DNA of 16,203 nucleotides from Pirellulaceae bacterium (GCA_022448645.1 JAKVBZ010000099.1:1-16203); one strand, 5' to 3'; counted from the first letter of the stretch, positions 6,408 to 14,759 are shown. A program made the numbers and translations. Notes: generated from the sequence alone by a model not told the origin.

Positions 6408-7778
6408 CTAAACGGACCCGCTAGCATGGGAATTGCTTTTCAGTTTCTTCTTAATTTCATCTTTGAATTTGTCCATCACAGAGTCTTTATCTGTTTGCGC
6501 TAAGATTCGATGGACTACCGTCTTGGAACCCGACGTGCCCCAAGAGGCACCATGTTCGAAGTAGTATTTAGCAGCGTTGCCAACGACGTAAGATCCAAAC
6601 GCAGCCAGCCCACCTTGTGGTAAGGCCGTGACGGCCATAGCGTGCCCCAAGGTCATTGCCTTAAGCGTGCCACATAATAGATGGAACGAAAGCTCACCAA
6701 CTCCCACCATCCCCGCCGATTTGATAATCGATTTCACCAGGGTGCTTGCGTTCTTCGGCGTAATTTCTAACCCGTAGATTCTTGCCAAATGAACGATCAT
6801 GGTCACATCGACAGCGAAACCACTGGCGGTGTCGAGATAGGGAGCCGGATTGAGTGCCACTCCGAGTCCCTTTAACACAGCATATCTCCAAATGACCGAT
6901 CTGGCCGACTCGTCGCGCATCCGAATCCTCAATGCTGCAATGCGATCGCTCTTGTCGGCAGCATACATGGCAACATTCAATGCTACTAATCCCAGGCCAT
7001 CCCGTGTTAAGATTTCCAGGATGCGAATTTTAAGCGATTCGATATCTGGATCTGGTTTTCGCCATTCCGAACGGATGGCTCCGTCGGTCGATTCAATCAG
7101 TCGTTGGACAGCCCTCGGGTCAGCACTCGTCATCAAGATATCTTCTGGTTGCACGATCCCCAGCAACCGCTCATCTTGCAAGACTTCTAGTAGCCGTTCT
7201 CGGTCTGTTGGTGAATAGTTGTCGATCTTGTTGAATACCAGCAGGATAGGCTTATTAGCTCGGGCCAGTGCTAACAGCGAAGAGAACTCTATTTCGTTCA
7301 AATCCGAATCTGTCACAAACAGGATCAGGTCTGCGCGATGGGCTGCTTGTTGCGCCATCTCGGCCCTCTCGGCGCCTCCCACTTCGTTTAGGCCCGGAGT
7401 GTCCACCAGGACGACGCGAGATTCGGAAAATCCGGACATGCAATATGCAGCGGATTCCCAAGAAACGTTCCACACATCTTTCGTCCACCCTCCCCGTACG
7501 TTTACCTCACGTACGACGTCTCCCACGAGAGCGTTAATCAGTGCTGACTTTCCGGTGCTGATTTCTCCAAAGACAACGATATCTACCTGCCCACGCGACA
7601 GCTTTTCCTGCATGGAAAGCAGGTCTCGCAGGTCATCACGCAATCGTTTCTTTTCTTCGTCTGAACAATGCCTAATGCGTTCGATCGTCGACTGAACGCC
7701 CGTCACGGCCTGATGCCACCGATCATCAGGTGCATCAGGATGATCGGGAGCTCCCTCGGGTGTCCTTTGGCTCGACAT
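6408..7778 (-). CDS. Soluble GTPase with C-terminal hydrophobic DUF697-like region (second of a tandem pair)
   Basis: The 456-residue protein has a P-loop GTPase domain: G1 GEISTGKSA (residues 71-79), a G2-like V-R-G-G-W-T, G3 DTPGL (126-130), G4 NKID (183-186) and a G5-like T-S-A-D-P. An alpha-helical C-terminal half with hydrophobic Gly/Ala-rich stretches follows (about 310-430), like the DUF697 region of YcjF-type and Era-like GTPases. The tail is basic (KDEIKKKLK). The open frame extends to 7853, but ATG 7778 is chosen because GGGGA lies 8 bases upstream, overlapping the TGA of the preceding gene (7784-7786). The stop-to-start gap is only 5 bases, so the two GTPases are probably translationally coupled. 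It may act with the membrane GTPase at the inner membrane; its cellular process is unknown. Confidence 0.85.
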   Translation of the reverse strand: MSSQRTPEGAPDHPDAPDDRWHQAVTGVQSTIERIRHCSDEEKKRLRDDLRDLLSMQEKLSRGQVDIVVFGEISTGKSALINALVGDVVREVNVRGGWTKDVWNVSWESAAYCMSGFSESRVVLVDTPGLNEVGGAERAEMAQQAAHRADLILFVTDSDLNEIEFSSLLALARANKPILLVFNKIDNYSPTDRERLLEVLQDERLLGIVQPEDILMTSADPRAVQRLIESTDGAIRSEWRKPDPDIESLKIRILEILTRDGLGLVALNVAMYAADKSDRIAALRIRMRDESARSVIWRYAVLKGLGVALNPAPYLDTASGFAVDVTMIVHLARIYGLEITPKNASTLVKSIIKSAGMVGVGELSFHLLCGTLKAMTLGHAMAVTALPQGGLAAFGSYVVGNAAKYYFEHGASWGTSGSKTVVHRILAQTDKDSVMDKFKDEIKKKLKSNSHASGSV

Positions 7779-7783
7779 GTAGA

Positions 7784-9316
7784 TCATCCCCATTTCGTTT
7801 TCGCCAAATTGACCAGCTGTCGTAATTGGGAGACACTCGTGATTTGATCCCATTTGCGTTGTGCCAGACCAGCCAACCCACCTTCTGGCTCGTTCATAGC
7901 TTCCCCGAAGTACTCAATAAACACACTACCGATCCAGCGAATCACCAAGGCTTGTGCGACACCTTGCAGGATACCACCGGCCACCCATCCTGCTCCGGGG
8001 ACCCCCTTCAGCAAAGAGCCTACGGCAGCGGTGGCTGTTACACCGCCGAACAATCCGACGAGATGTTTCCCTAATTCAGCGAGCATCTTCGCGGCAGATT
8101 CCTGGTCCATTTTCTGTCGGTAAACGCCGGCCACATCGAGCACCATTTTCGTAGAAACGGCACAGCCAACCATCAGATCGACAACTGGAAAGGGGCTGAT
8201 CGCTGCAGCGCCGGCGGCACTCCACATATGGCGGTCGACAATTCGCCAGGCCTGTCGATCCAACGATTCGCGAACTCGTCGTCTTGCTTCCTCCACAAGG
8301 CCCCGTGAGCGAAGCAACAAGTTTGCCAGCAGAAGTGGTTGACCTTCACCTTCGATAATTCGCAGCATCCTGCGAGCCAAAGGTTGGATGTCGGCCGAAA
8401 GTTCTACGCTTTCCTCCAGTTCGCTACCATCCGAAAGAATCCGTTGACGAATGATATTTCTGGGGTTGGACCTGACCGCCACAACATCATCGGTGGCCAC
8501 CAATCCTGTAACTTGCTCCTCAATCTGTTCCAAAAGCTGGTGTCGTTCTTCGTCGTTGTAGAGATCCGTTTTATTGAGACACACCAGCATCTTTTTTTCC
8601 ATCTGATAGAGTAGTTGCACCAGCTGGAACTCCGATTGTCTCAAGGGGCCATCAACGACGAGCAGAACAAGATCGGCGTTTTTAGCAGCCGAGGCAGCTA
8701 CCTGCTGCCGTGATTCTCCATCAATCTCGGACAAGCCAGGTGTGTCGACTAACGTTACCTTATCAGTACCCGACCAAGGAATTTCGTTCCGCCCAACTGT
8801 CGTGCCGCCACGCACGTCAGAAGCGAAAACATCTTGGCCAGCGATCGCATTTAGCAGGGATGACTTACCACTGGAAATCGTACCAAAGGCCGCGATCTCC
8901 AGCGTTCCGATGCGCTGTTTCTCGACAAACTCCGTGACAATCGGAGCCAATTCGACCATTAGATTCGAATCGTTGGTTTTTGTTTGCAAGCTTTTGACTT
9001 CAGACAGATTGGCGTCAATTTCTTTTTTTTGATCGGCTGGAGACAATTGACTCGGCGTCATGTTCCGTTGTCGTTTGAGCCAGGCTTTGAAGCGACTTTG
9101 CAGAATCAGCCTCCCAATGACAACCGCCAATGTGCCAAAAAACAGCAGAGCACCGACAGTAACTGCCAGAAAGTAAAGAGTAATCCAAGGTTGGCCCCAC
9201 TGTCTCACCGCCTGGTAATGTTCTACAACCTGAAAGGTAAAATAGAGCAGTAGGGCGCCTAGAAAGGAAAATGTAATCCAAGTCAAAAACCTGAACTTAG
9301 GTCGAAGTTTTTTCAT
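7784..9316 (-). CDS. Membrane-anchored GTPase with DUF697-like C-terminus (first of a tandem pair)
   Basis: This 510-residue protein has two N-terminal transmembrane segments (about 11-30 and 45-72), then a GTPase domain: G1 GTISSGKSS (145-153), V-R-G-G-T-T as G2, G3 DTPGL (191-195) and G4 NKTD (248-251). The C-terminal half carries a Gly/Ala-rich amphipathic region (SAAGAAAISPFPVVDLMVG, LFGGVTATAAVGSLLKGVPG) of the DUF697 type. It is paralogous to the gene that follows it, sharing the (I/T)SxGKS P-loop, V-R-G-G and DTPGL. Together they could form a paired GTPase system, as seen for some bacterial dynamin-like proteins; that is inference. The ATG at 9316 lies inside a 16-bp tandem duplication and has no strong Shine-Dalgarno. 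Confidence 0.86.
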   Translation of the reverse strand: MKKLRPKFRFLTWITFSFLGALLLYFTFQVVEHYQAVRQWGQPWITLYFLAVTVGALLFFGTLAVVIGRLILQSRFKAWLKRQRNMTPSQLSPADQKKEIDANLSEVKSLQTKTNDSNLMVELAPIVTEFVEKQRIGTLEIAAFGTISSGKSSLLNAIAGQDVFASDVRGGTTVGRNEIPWSGTDKVTLVDTPGLSEIDGESRQQVAASAAKNADLVLLVVDGPLRQSEFQLVQLLYQMEKKMLVCLNKTDLYNDEERHQLLEQIEEQVTGLVATDDVVAVRSNPRNIIRQRILSDGSELEESVELSADIQPLARRMLRIIEGEGQPLLLANLLLRSRGLVEEARRRVRESLDRQAWRIVDRHMWSAAGAAAISPFPVVDLMVGCAVSTKMVLDVAGVYRQKMDQESAAKMLAELGKHLVGLFGGVTATAAVGSLLKGVPGAGWVAGGILQGVAQALVIRWIGSVFIEYFGEAMNEPEGGLAGLAQRKWDQITSVSQLRQLVNLAKTKWG

Positions 9317-9342
9317 GGATCACGACTTTCATGGATCACGAC
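9311..9342. repeat. Exact 16-bp tandem duplication spanning the GTPase start codon
   Basis: TTTCATGGATCACGAC occurs at 9311-9326 and again at 9327-9342. On the minus strand each copy supplies an ATG. The inner one (9316) starts the membrane GTPase. The outer one (9332) is out of frame and opens an 11-codon ORF (M-K-V-V-I-H-E-K-T-S-T) that stops just inside the gene. The duplication may therefore alter translation of the GTPase pair. Confidence 0.9.
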
Positions 9343-9459
9343 AAGGTCCAGAAGACGCACATAATTCCAACTATTACTTTTTCGTCGAAGACATTACAGT
9401 ATATGTCACTGCTCTGTACAACCTCTGGATGAATATAGGAACCGCAGGGGCATAGAAAC

Positions 9460-11301
9460 ATGGGTCCTGTTTTTTATCGAGAAATCGTGACGACTCCACG
9501 GCGGCCACGTTTCTTTTTGGCGAGGTCTGTCTACGCTGCTGGTTTGTTTTTGTTAATCTGCACGGCCTGGTTAGTATTGGCGGGTACCCAGGTCATTCGG
9601 AATGTTGGAGACATGGCGCGATTTGGGGCGATCCTCTTCCAGATTCTTGCCCCACTACAGCTTATTTTGGTTTTGTTTTTCGCCGCAATTAGCTCAGCCA
9701 GTGCCGTCGCACAAGAAAAAGACAGAAAAACACTCGTGCTGCTACTTTTAACTCGGATGAGCAACGCCGAGTTAGTTTTGGGAAGGTTGTTTGCCAGTTT
9801 GTTGAACATTGGCGTGATGGTGTTCGCCGCGCTCCCATTGTTCGTCATGATCATGTTGTTCGGCGGTATTTCGTGGCCGCAAATTGCTCGTGTTTACGCA
9901 GTCACGGCGGCAACCGCTTTCGTGGCAGGAAGCCTAGGTTCGACGATCGCGTTGTGGCGCGAGAAAACGTTTCAAACCTTGGCCTTAACAGTGGTCACGA
10001 TCGTGGTTTGGCTCGGGATTTGCGAAGCCATCGGACAAGGAGGATTGGGAAGTCAAATCGCAGCGCACCCTTCTGAGTTTTGGGCCACGATAGGTAGTCC
10101 GCTTCGGGCGATCTTCGCCAGCGCACGTTCCTTGCCACAATCTGATCTGGCCCAAATGTTATTAGGAAACACTTCGCACGGCTATGTGTTATTTGCCCTT
10201 GGTTTGTCAGTCACTCTCAATGGAATCGCCATTGCTAGGGTCCGTGTATGGAATCCTTCACGTGAAGTACGCCAGCGGCAGGAGAAGGCTTCGGAAAGTA
10301 TCTGGGGAGCAGAACACGACTTAGCGGAAGAAGCCATACAAGAAATTGGTGAGGATGCTCGCCGCGAACATGTTGATGCGGCTTTACGTCGGGGAACCAC
10401 ACGGGAAGAACGAGTGCGTCATGTGTGGGACAATCCAATCATCTGGCGCGAAATCTGCACTTGGGCTTATGGCCGTAAAGTCATTTTGATCCGATTCGTC
10501 TATGTCTTGTTGTTCATCATGGCATATTTCGGATTGCGTGCTTTCCACAACCTGGAAACGTCGCATAGTGCATCTCAAGTGATTCCAGCCGCCAGTCAGG
10601 TGTTGGTGCCTTTTTTCTTTGTGAGTCTTGTCATGGTGAACGCACTTTCGGTCACGTCCATTACAGGAGAACGTGACGGAAGGGCTCTCGACTTACTGTT
10701 GGTGACCGATCTGTCGCCCCGGGAGTTCGTGTTCGGAAAACTCGGCGGAATCTTCTGGGTTTGCAAAGAAATGGTGTTCGCTCCATTTGCCTTGATGCTG
10801 GCCCACTGGTGGGGAGGGGGAATCTCCTTCGAAAACCTTTGCTACGTCTTCGTTGGACTTTTAGTCATGAACGTTTTTTCTGCCACCTTGGGAATCCATT
10901 ACGGAATGGCATACGCCAACTCTCGATCCGCAATCAGTTTGAGCTTGGGAACGATTTTCTTTTTGTTTCTAGGAACCGCTATCTGCATCGTCATGATGAT
11001 ATCGTTCAGTCGTTCCTTCCAAACTCAGTTAGCACCATTTTTGGCCTTTATTTTGGGTGGCAGCTTGGGTCTCTATGTAGCCCTGGGAGCTCGAAATCCA
11101 TCTTCAGCGATTCTATGGGCAGCCCTATCGGTGCCTTTCATGACCTTTTATGCCATTGTTAGTTTTCTCTTACAGCATCCCCTGGCCGTGACACTTGTGA
11201 CCTTAACCACTTACGGATTCACCACGGCGGCGTTACTCGTACCGGCGTTGTATGAATTCGATTTTGCAATGGGGAGGACCACCACGCCGGACGAGGAGTG
11301 A
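9460..11301 (+). CDS. Double-length ABC-2 type transporter permease
   Basis: The 613-residue integral membrane protein consists of two homologous halves. The first begins MGPVFYREI and has Q-E-K-D-R-K-T-L-V-L-L-L-L-T-R-M-S-N-A-E-L-V-L-G-R-L near residues 84-109. The second begins W-D-N-P-I-I-W-R-E-I at 323 and has G-E-R-D-G-R-A-L-D-L-L-L-V-T-D-L-S-P-R-E-F-V-F-G-K-L near 403. A charged cytoplasmic linker (about 270-320) joins them. This is typical of ABC-2 permeases that carry two permease units in one chain. No ATP-binding subunit is encoded nearby, so the partner must lie elsewhere. The start ATG has GGGG nine bases upstream. It heads a plus-strand run that continues to the Y1-like and CNNM genes. 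Substrate is unknown. Confidence 0.86.
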   Translation: MGPVFYREIVTTPRRPRFFLARSVYAAGLFLLICTAWLVLAGTQVIRNVGDMARFGAILFQILAPLQLILVLFFAAISSASAVAQEKDRKTLVLLLLTRMSNAELVLGRLFASLLNIGVMVFAALPLFVMIMLFGGISWPQIARVYAVTAATAFVAGSLGSTIALWREKTFQTLALTVVTIVVWLGICEAIGQGGLGSQIAAHPSEFWATIGSPLRAIFASARSLPQSDLAQMLLGNTSHGYVLFALGLSVTLNGIAIARVRVWNPSREVRQRQEKASESIWGAEHDLAEEAIQEIGEDARREHVDAALRRGTTREERVRHVWDNPIIWREICTWAYGRKVILIRFVYVLLFIMAYFGLRAFHNLETSHSASQVIPAASQVLVPFFFVSLVMVNALSVTSITGERDGRALDLLLVTDLSPREFVFGKLGGIFWVCKEMVFAPFALMLAHWWGGGISFENLCYVFVGLLVMNVFSATLGIHYGMAYANSRSAISLSLGTIFFLFLGTAICIVMMISFSRSFQTQLAPFLAFILGGSLGLYVALGARNPSSAILWAALSVPFMTFYAIVSFLLQHPLAVTLVTLTTYGFTTAALLVPALYEFDFAMGRTTTPDEE

Positions 11302-11383
11302 ATCACTAATTAGAGACGCAAAGCCCGATACAGAGAGAGGCTGTGATGAGGGGGGGCGCGCGGGTTAAGCAGGTGGGGAATCC

Positions 11384-12136
11384 GTGCAAAAAGAAAAAAC
11401 AATTTACAACCTGAAGAACTGCATTTTTGCTTACCAGCTTCGGTGGGAAGTGGACCTATTTTGGAAGTACCGCGTTCACGATTCACGCTGGTTTCCACCC
11501 ATGCAGCAAGCGTTGGGCAAGCAAGGGCTCGAGTTGGTCCACCACCGTTTTATGAAACCCGGGTGGACACGGTTCCAAGTACAGTCCCGGCCTGACCTGT
11601 GCCCTCAGCGTATCGTTCGTCGCATGCAATCGTATTTATTAGATTTCATGCGCGACGAAATGCCCGGATGCGTTCGGAATACGTTTGGAATAAAAAGTTG
11701 TGGTTTGGTGACGAGCGCCACCTTGCGTGAAGTAGCGGCCGCTGAGGTGGAGCAGGAAATAGACGAAGGTGAAAGCAACGCCGTTCGACACTATCAAATA
11801 CAACGAAAGATTGATTTATCGAAAAAACAAACTACCCACCATGGTGAATATTCCTACAACCTGCACATAGATTTAGATCTGGATTCAGATCAGATACGCA
11901 ATAGAAAGAACTTCGTGGAATTGGCTCATGACCATATCCTGCGGTTCAGTCGACAACGCAAAGACCGACTACTGCAGGCGACGGTATTGCCGAAACACGT
12001 CGACTTGACGCTTGGCAGTCGTTTTGAAGCTTCCCCAGCAGAGATTGCCCTGGATTACATGAACAGTTTGGCAGATGCTTGTCATCACCGCCCCGTCTTC
12101 TGCTTTAGCGTTTACGTGAATACACTAGATCATTGA
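11384..12136 (+). CDS. Domesticated tandem IS200/RayT-like (Y1 HUH) fold protein, catalytic residues lost
   Basis: The 250-residue protein appears to contain two copies of the Y1_Tnp (IS200/REP-associated transposase) fold. Copy 2 (about 155-250) has VLPKHVDLTLGSRF, which matches the family V-M-P-D-H-V-H-L-L but with Asp207 in place of the second His, then S-P-A-E-I (helix) and S-V-Y-V-N-T-L. It ends before the catalytic Tyr helix. Copy 1 (about 8-125) aligns to the same pattern (C-P-Q-R-I-V-R-R-M-Q-S-Y-L; K-S-C-G-L-V-T-S-A-T-L-R-E-V), but its HUH site reads K-P-G-W-T-R-F and the Tyr position reads A-A-A-E-V-E-Q. Both active sites thus look dead. No IS ends are visible. Start GTG 11384 follows AGGTGGGG closely. 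DNA or RNA hairpin binding is an inference from the fold. Confidence 0.62.
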   Translation: MQKEKTIYNLKNCIFAYQLRWEVDLFWKYRVHDSRWFPPMQQALGKQGLELVHHRFMKPGWTRFQVQSRPDLCPQRIVRRMQSYLLDFMRDEMPGCVRNTFGIKSCGLVTSATLREVAAAEVEQEIDEGESNAVRHYQIQRKIDLSKKQTTHHGEYSYNLHIDLDLDSDQIRNRKNFVELAHDHILRFSRQRKDRLLQATVLPKHVDLTLGSRFEASPAEIALDYMNSLADACHHRPVFCFSVYVNTLDH

Positions 12137-12185
12137 TCGTGTTCCCCCTATTCACTCGATTGAAAGACTAAAAGACGATTCAATC

Positions 12186-13454
12186 GTGGACGTCGTTAAT
12201 AAGGTATGGCCGAGTCTTCTGGCAATGGCAGCCCTAATAGGTTGCTCCGCCTTTTTTTCTGCCAGCGAAGCAGCATTGTTCTCCTTGCGCCCGCGCGACC
12301 GACAAGGGCTTCGTACAGGAAATCGATCACAACGAGCAGCCGCCTCCTTGTTAAGCGAACCAGAACGGTTACTCACTGCCGTCTTGTTCTGGAACCTCTT
12401 GATCAACGTCACCTATTTCGCCACCGCTTCGATGACGGCATTGCAATTGGAGCGTGAATCCACGGCCGGAGAGACCGGCGCTGTCGGATTTACGTTCGCA
12501 ACCTTGTTGATCATCATCCTCTTCAGCGAAATGGTACCGAAGAGCTTAGGAGTGGTGAGTGCCCGATCATTGACTCGATTTGTAGGCCTGCCATTGTCAG
12601 CATCGGTCCGATTATTAGATCCATTGATGCCAATGCTGCAAACCACCAACTTGTTGTCTCGAAGACTAATTTGGCCTCGCTTTGAGGCCGAAGAGTACCT
12701 GGAGGTGGCTGACCTGGAACGTGCGATCAAGCTCTCGGCGTCTGATGACGAATGGCTGGAGCAAGAGCATACGGTACTACAGAATATCGTGACGCTATCA
12801 GACATACGCGTGGACGAAGCCATGCGACCTCGCTCGCAATGTCGTATCTTTACTCCCCCTGTCGATCGACAGGACCTCGACGGCGAGGTACCGGCAAGTG
12901 GTTACCTACTTGTCACTGACACCGAAACGGACGTCGTCGCGGGTGCCATCAATATGGGGGAACTGAGTGACGTTCCGGCTCAACACCTCGAACGGTTGAC
13001 GGTGACTGTGGTGTATGTACCGTGGTTTCAAACCGTCGCTGAGGCGTTGCAACAAATGCTGACACGTGAGCGACAAGTCGCTGCCGTTGTCAATGAAGTC
13101 GGTGATACGGTTGGAATCCTGACTTTCAATGACATCCTTGATACGATTTTTCGGCTTGATCCTACCCGCAGTGCACGACTATTGAATCAGCAATCGATTG
13201 GCGAGGTTGACAACGACACTTGGAACGTGACCGGGCTCACTAGCCTGCGACGTTTGGCACGGCATTTTGATGTTCAGCTTCCGGAATCCAATAGTGTCAC
13301 GCTGGCCGGAGTAGCACAGGAAACACTGGAAAGGCTTCCAGTGGCCGGAGATCAGTTTGATTGGGGACCGTTCCGAGTGCGCGTCCTGGAGGCATCGGAA
13401 TCCGGAATTATGATCATGCAGTTGACTCTAACAACTCCAGGCAATTTGCCATGA
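12186..13454 (+). CDS. CNNM/CBS-pair membrane protein of the CorC/HlyC type
   Basis: The 422-residue protein has the domain order of the CorC/HlyC (UPF0053) family. The CNNM (DUF21) transmembrane domain spans about 1-180 with SASEAALFSL and the E-M-V-P-K-S motif (115-120). A CBS pair follows (about 205-330, with V-D-E-A-M-R-P-R and V-V-N-E-V-G-D-T-V-G-I-L-T). The C-terminal CorC_HlyC domain is at about 335-415 (T-S-L-R-R-L-A-R-H-F-D-V, V-A-G-D-Q-F-D-W-G-P-F-R-V-R-V-L-E). Members are linked to Mg/Co homeostasis or efflux. The start is a GTG with no clear Shine-Dalgarno; ATG 12225 is an alternative but would cut the first membrane helix. Its stop overlaps the next gene. Confidence 0.88.
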   Translation: MDVVNKVWPSLLAMAALIGCSAFFSASEAALFSLRPRDRQGLRTGNRSQRAAASLLSEPERLLTAVLFWNLLINVTYFATASMTALQLERESTAGETGAVGFTFATLLIIILFSEMVPKSLGVVSARSLTRFVGLPLSASVRLLDPLMPMLQTTNLLSRRLIWPRFEAEEYLEVADLERAIKLSASDDEWLEQEHTVLQNIVTLSDIRVDEAMRPRSQCRIFTPPVDRQDLDGEVPASGYLLVTDTETDVVAGAINMGELSDVPAQHLERLTVTVVYVPWFQTVAEALQQMLTRERQVAAVVNEVGDTVGILTFNDILDTIFRLDPTRSARLLNQQSIGEVDNDTWNVTGLTSLRRLARHFDVQLPESNSVTLAGVAQETLERLPVAGDQFDWGPFRVRVLEASESGIMIMQLTLTTPGNLP

Positions 13455-14422
13455 TGATTCCGTCCATCTTATTGTTTCTCCTGGGCATGCTACTGAGCGC
13501 CTATTTCAGCGGTACCGAAACCGGCTTTTACCGTGCCAGTCGAGTCCGTTTGTTGGTGGACGGCTTGGACGGTGACCTGCTTTCGCGATTGTTGCTGATC
13601 CTGACAAACAACCCCACACTTTTCGTGGCGACCACACTGATCGGTAACAACCTAGCAAACTATCTTGTGTCGTTGAGTATCGTTTTAGTGACATCGCATC
13701 TTGTCGCCGGAGGCTCAACAGCAATTCAGTTAATCGTTCCGGTCGTGTTTGCACCCTTTATTTTTGTCTACGGCGAACTCTTGCCCAAAAATCTTTTCTA
13801 CCTCGCACCAAACAGGTTGCTGAGATTAGGTGCGGCGCCGTTTGTTTTCTTTGCACTAGCTTTTCTGCCTCTGGTTGCCATCTTGTGGGGGTTTGGCCGA
13901 CTGGTCCGCCGACTGCTAGGAGAATCGCCGGATCAAGTCCGATTAATGCTAGCCCGAAAAGAATTAGCGAGGGTCCTTGAGGAAGGCCATCAAGTTGGGA
14001 TCCTACGACCGTCACAACGGGATCTTGTCAGCGGATTATTGAGCGTCGCTCGAGAACCAGTCACACAATTCGTAACACCATCGTCGCGTGTCGTTCCGGC
14101 TCGGAATGACATGACGCAAAATGAAGTCTTGAGACTCGCACATCGTTTCAAATCGGGGATCCTGCCGGTGGAATCTCGCCAGACCCCTAGACGACTGATT
14201 GGATACGTACGAATCGTTGACCTCTATTTAGGCAACGACAATTGGTTGAATTACATCTATCCGCTCCTGGAAATCAAACCGACCGAAACGGTCCTGGGAG
14301 CATTGATGCAGATGTGTGATCAGCGAGAGACAATGGCCTTGGTTGTCAATCAAAACGGCGAGACGCTGGGACTTTTGAATGCGCGACGCCTCACAGAATC
14401 TCTTTTCCGAGGAACCAAATAG
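13451..14422 (+). CDS. Second CNNM/CBS-pair membrane protein, lacking the CorC_HlyC domain
   Basis: The 323-residue protein carries a CNNM domain (about 1-160) with S-G-T-E-T-G-F-Y (20-27), I-G-N-N-L-A-N (64-70) and Y-G-E-L-L-P-K-N (107-114), then a CBS-pair-like region to the end (P-V-T-Q-F-V-T-P; A-L-V-V-N-Q-N-G-E-T-L-G-L-L). The C-terminal transporter-associated domain present in its neighbour is absent. The open frame extends back to 13361, but ATG 13451 overlaps the TGA of the upstream gene (13452-13454) as ATGA and marks the natural start just before the first membrane helix. Tight coupling suggests the two CNNM proteins work together, perhaps as a heterodimer. It is convergent with the small gene ending at 14436. 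Confidence 0.87.
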   Translation: MMIPSILLFLLGMLLSAYFSGTETGFYRASRVRLLVDGLDGDLLSRLLLILTNNPTLFVATTLIGNNLANYLVSLSIVLVTSHLVAGGSTAIQLIVPVVFAPFIFVYGELLPKNLFYLAPNRLLRLGAAPFVFFALAFLPLVAILWGFGRLVRRLLGESPDQVRLMLARKELARVLEEGHQVGILRPSQRDLVSGLLSVAREPVTQFVTPSSRVVPARNDMTQNEVLRLAHRFKSGILPVESRQTPRRLIGYVRIVDLYLGNDNWLNYIYPLLEIKPTETVLGALMQMCDQRETMALVVNQNGETLGLLNARRLTESLFRGTK

Positions 14423-14435
14423 GAATAGTTCCTCT

Positions 14436-14690
14436 TTAAGAAAAATCTTCAGATTCCATCTTGCGGTACCCCAGCGACTGGATCACCGTTAGCATCTCTT
14501 CGTAAGTAATGAATCGCCTACGATGAACGAGCTTGTATTGATCGATGGATTGCGCCAACTCAGCAGCATCCGGCGATAGGTAAGCATGGCTATTGGCAAA
14601 TTGCCGACGCTCCACGCTTGCTCCACGATCTGCTGGATTGTTACGTCGTTCGACAAAGGGTGTAGCAGCTTGATTGGCGACTTGTGGCAT
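14436..14690 (-). CDS. Small conserved hypothetical protein (84 aa)
   Basis: The 84-residue protein is highly charged, with VERR occurring twice (residues 13-16 and 26-29) and a C-terminal segment YKLVHRRRFITYEEMLTVIQ followed by S-L-G-Y-R-K. It has no signal peptide or membrane segment. The C-terminal part could form a small helical DNA- or protein-binding domain, but I do not know a function. I believe similar proteins occur in other planctomycetes. ATG 14690 is chosen over the longer frame (to 14723) because AGGAG (14698-14702) lies 7 bases upstream. Confidence 0.78.
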   Translation of the reverse strand: MPQVANQAATPFVERRNNPADRGASVERRQFANSHAYLSPDAAELAQSIDQYKLVHRRRFITYEEMLTVIQSLGYRKMESEDFS

Positions 14691-14697
14691 GATGACT

Positions 14698-14702
14698 CTC
14701 CT
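14698..14702 (-). promoter_or_regulatory. Shine-Dalgarno AGGAG deciding the start at 14690
   Basis: Read on the minus strand, AGGAG lies 7 bases before ATG 14690 and inside the extended frame, so the extension to 14723 is not translated from its own start. Confidence 0.7.
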
Positions 14703-14759
14703 AGGGGGTGTTACACAGGTCAAGCCCCTTGTCGGGACCGGGCTCGCCGAAGGACGAAT

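Noticed and set aside
7219..7695. 158-codon plus-strand ORF antisense to the GTPase domain
   Set aside because: Shadow of the clearly conserved GTPase gene; Ser/Arg-rich composition without motifs.
9390..9407. GACAT-N8-ATGTC inverted repeat between the divergent GTPase and permease genes
   Set aside because: Arms of only five bases are expected by chance; kept only as a note.
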